DNA from: Winogradskyella sp. PG-2
Lineage (GTDB): Bacteria; Bacteroidota; Bacteroidia; Flavobacteriales; Flavobacteriaceae
Direction: 5' to 3'
DNA: 64,000 nucleotides
Assembly: GCF_000828715.1 (NCBI RefSeq)
Contig: NZ_AP014583.1
Coordinates: forward strand, 2,044,001-2,108,000
Below are positions 62,942 to 64,000 of the stretch, in pieces. Under the pieces are notes generated by a model. It ran no database searches and was not told where the DNA came from. It worked only from the letters and a program-made list of their open reading frames with translations. The position numbers and the translations under genes are program-made. Positions within the stretch are counted from its first letter, which is position 1; each line of letters starts with the position of its first letter.

Positions 62942-64000
62942 ATGGAGGATGCGACTAAGAATATGGAAGCCCAATTTAATGGTGTAATGCTTAATGCATA
63001 TCCAGATAGTATTGGAGAAAAATTAAGCGATACAATTAGAATGCTTCAAATGCCAGAGTTTAAAGATGCTTTTTCTTTGTTCTATATTTTGCCAACTTTT
63101 TTTAATAGTGATTTAGATAGAGGCTTTTCTATAGTAGATTATAATCTTAACGAAGAATTAGTTTCTGAAGATGATTTAGAAGCATTAGATAGATTAAATA
63201 TTATGCTGAAATTTGATATTGTTTTAAATCATCTATCAATAGGTTCGCCACAGTTTAAAGATCTTTTAAAGCATGGTGAAAAATCTAAATACAAAGATTT
63301 TTTTATTAATTGGAATTCATTCTGGAAAGAAAACGGAACGATGAATGACAAGGGTATTATAATACCAGATGAGGTATTTTTGAATAAGCTTTTTATGAGA
63401 AAATCAGGATTACCAATACTAAATGTAGTTTTTCCTGATGGTTCCGAACAACCATACTGGAATACGTTTTATCAAAAAGTAAACTATAACAAACTTAGTA
63501 GTGAAGACTTAAAATCTGTAAGTGGATTAACGACTTCTCAGTCCGAATCTATTATAAATAGGGTCAATGAGAAAGTTGATGAATTAATGAGCTTTAACGA
63601 TTTGGATTTAGGTGAAAATAATATATTTCAACCTGCTGTAATTCAAATTTTAAAAAGGAATAGATCATATCTAGGTCAAATGGATGTGAATGCAAAATCC
63701 GAGTTGGTTTGGTCTTTTTATGAAGAAACTCTTGCCAAATTAAAAAGATTTGGTTGTAAGATTTTAAGACTTGACGCTTTTGCTTACCTACATAAAGCTG
63801 TAGGTGAGTCTAACTTTTTTAATACTCCTGGTACTTGGAATCATTTAGAAAGAATTAAGAAGATTGCAGATGAAAATGAATTAATTCTATTGCCAGAAAT
63901 CCATGCGGAATATGGTTCTTCTCTCCATGATGAAGTTGCAAAAAAAGGTTTTCAGATTTACGATTTTTTCTTACCTGGATTAATGATTCATACTTTAGAA
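62942..64000 (+). CDS. GH13 subfamily 18 phosphorylase (sucrose-phosphorylase-like), 3'-truncated by the window
   Basis: Open from ATG 62942 to the window end (353 codons, no stop). The expected order for sucrose phosphorylase and relatives is seen: VMLNAYPDSIGEKLSDTI at the start, YILPTFFNSDLDRGFSIVDY, FDIVLNHLS (substrate His), the nucleophile D278 in LRLDAFAYLHK, the acid/base E319 in LLPEIHAEY, and YDFFLPGLMIHTLE after it. About 85 more residues precede the nucleophile than in Bifidobacterium sucrose phosphorylase, as in the longer glucosylglycerate/glucosylglycerol-type members. It likely splits an alpha-glucoside with phosphate to glucose-1-phosphate plus an acceptor. ATGs at codons 8 and 16 are alternative starts. 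Sucrose versus glucosylglycerol cannot be decided. Confidence 0.85.
   Translation, partial: MEDATKNMEAQFNGVMLNAYPDSIGEKLSDTIRMLQMPEFKDAFSLFYILPTFFNSDLDRGFSIVDYNLNEELVSEDDLEALDRLNIMLKFDIVLNHLSIGSPQFKDLLKHGEKSKYKDFFINWNSFWKENGTMNDKGIIIPDEVFLNKLFMRKSGLPILNVVFPDGSEQPYWNTFYQKVNYNKLSSEDLKSVSGLTTSQSESIINRVNEKVDELMSFNDLDLGENNIFQPAVIQILKRNRSYLGQMDVNAKSELVWSFYEETLAKLKRFGCKILRLDAFAYLHKAVGESNFFNTPGTWNHLERIKKIADENELILLPEIHAEYGSSLHDEVAKKGFQIYDFFLPGLMIHTLE

Noticed and set aside
1..64000. Mobile elements, phage genes, CRISPR arrays, rRNA or tRNA
   Set aside because: No transposase, integrase, terminal repeats, direct-repeat array or RNA gene signature was seen on reading; the lacI break has no insertion sequence beside it.

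Overview
The window is visibly AT-rich DNA from a Bacteroidota genome, most likely a marine Flavobacteriaceae member (compare Winogradskyella, Formosa or Psychroserpens; the genus is a guess). Supporting signs are a SusC/SusD pair, an arginine pathway using an N-acylornithine carbamoyltransferase instead of ordinary ornithine carbamoyltransferase, many lipoproteins, exact TAnnTTTG promoter boxes and weak Shine-Dalgarno signals. No rRNA, tRNA, insertion sequence, integrase or CRISPR array was recognised.

Region 1 (1-10080), amino acid synthesis. The 3' part of gltD converges on a nine-gene minus-strand arginine operon, transcribed as GNAT acyltransferase, argG, argC, proC, argD, argF', argB, argE-like, argH, with 4-base overlaps or tiny gaps. 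Upstream of it, and not previously called, is a 15-codon leader reading frame (9910-9957) with five Arg codons ending in three consecutive CGC. The carbamoyltransferase has Ser at the position that separates N-acetyl from N-succinyl substrates, so the pathway may run on succinylated intermediates.

Region 2 (10081-18940). A gapN-like dehydrogenase is followed by the isoleucine/valine operon ilvD-ilvB-ilvN-ilvC-ilvA, also on the minus strand. It is preceded by a 24-codon leader peptide rich in Ile and Val codons and then an intrinsic terminator: a classical attenuator. Two leader-peptide switches in one window is the most striking regulatory result.

Region 3 (19027-49678), sugar uptake and use. 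It holds a sugar-porter MFS protein and fructokinase-like kinase, a LacI-family regulator broken by a frameshift in a 7-base homopolymer, SusC/SusD, three tandem ~1,100-residue FG-GAP/ASPIC-UnbV lipoproteins, a vanadium-haloperoxidase-type lipoprotein, an SRPBCC/GyrI-like protein, a P-loop kinase, three more MFS transporters, a GH37 trehalase, glpD, glpK and an azurin-like lipoprotein.

Region 4 (49690-59406), oxidation-based sugar breakdown. A GMC oxidoreductase with a Tat-exported small subunit and a TIM-barrel protein face an AraC regulator and a second operon: lipoprotein TIM-barrel, NupG-like permease, Gfo/Idh/MocA oxidoreductase, TIM-barrel, and DUF1080 hydrolase. This set fits the 3-keto-glycoside route.

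Region 5 (59408-64000). An oligo-1,6-glucosidase-type GH13 enzyme and an SSS sodium/sugar symporter diverge from a GH13 sucrose-phosphorylase-like gene that leaves the window. LacI-type palindromes at 19027, 22472 and 62826 suggest that regions 3 and 5 form one regulon. Taken together, regions 3-5 look like a locus for alpha-glucosides (trehalose, sucrose, isomaltose types, perhaps glucosylglycerol), combining import, hydrolysis, phosphorolysis and 3-keto chemistry.
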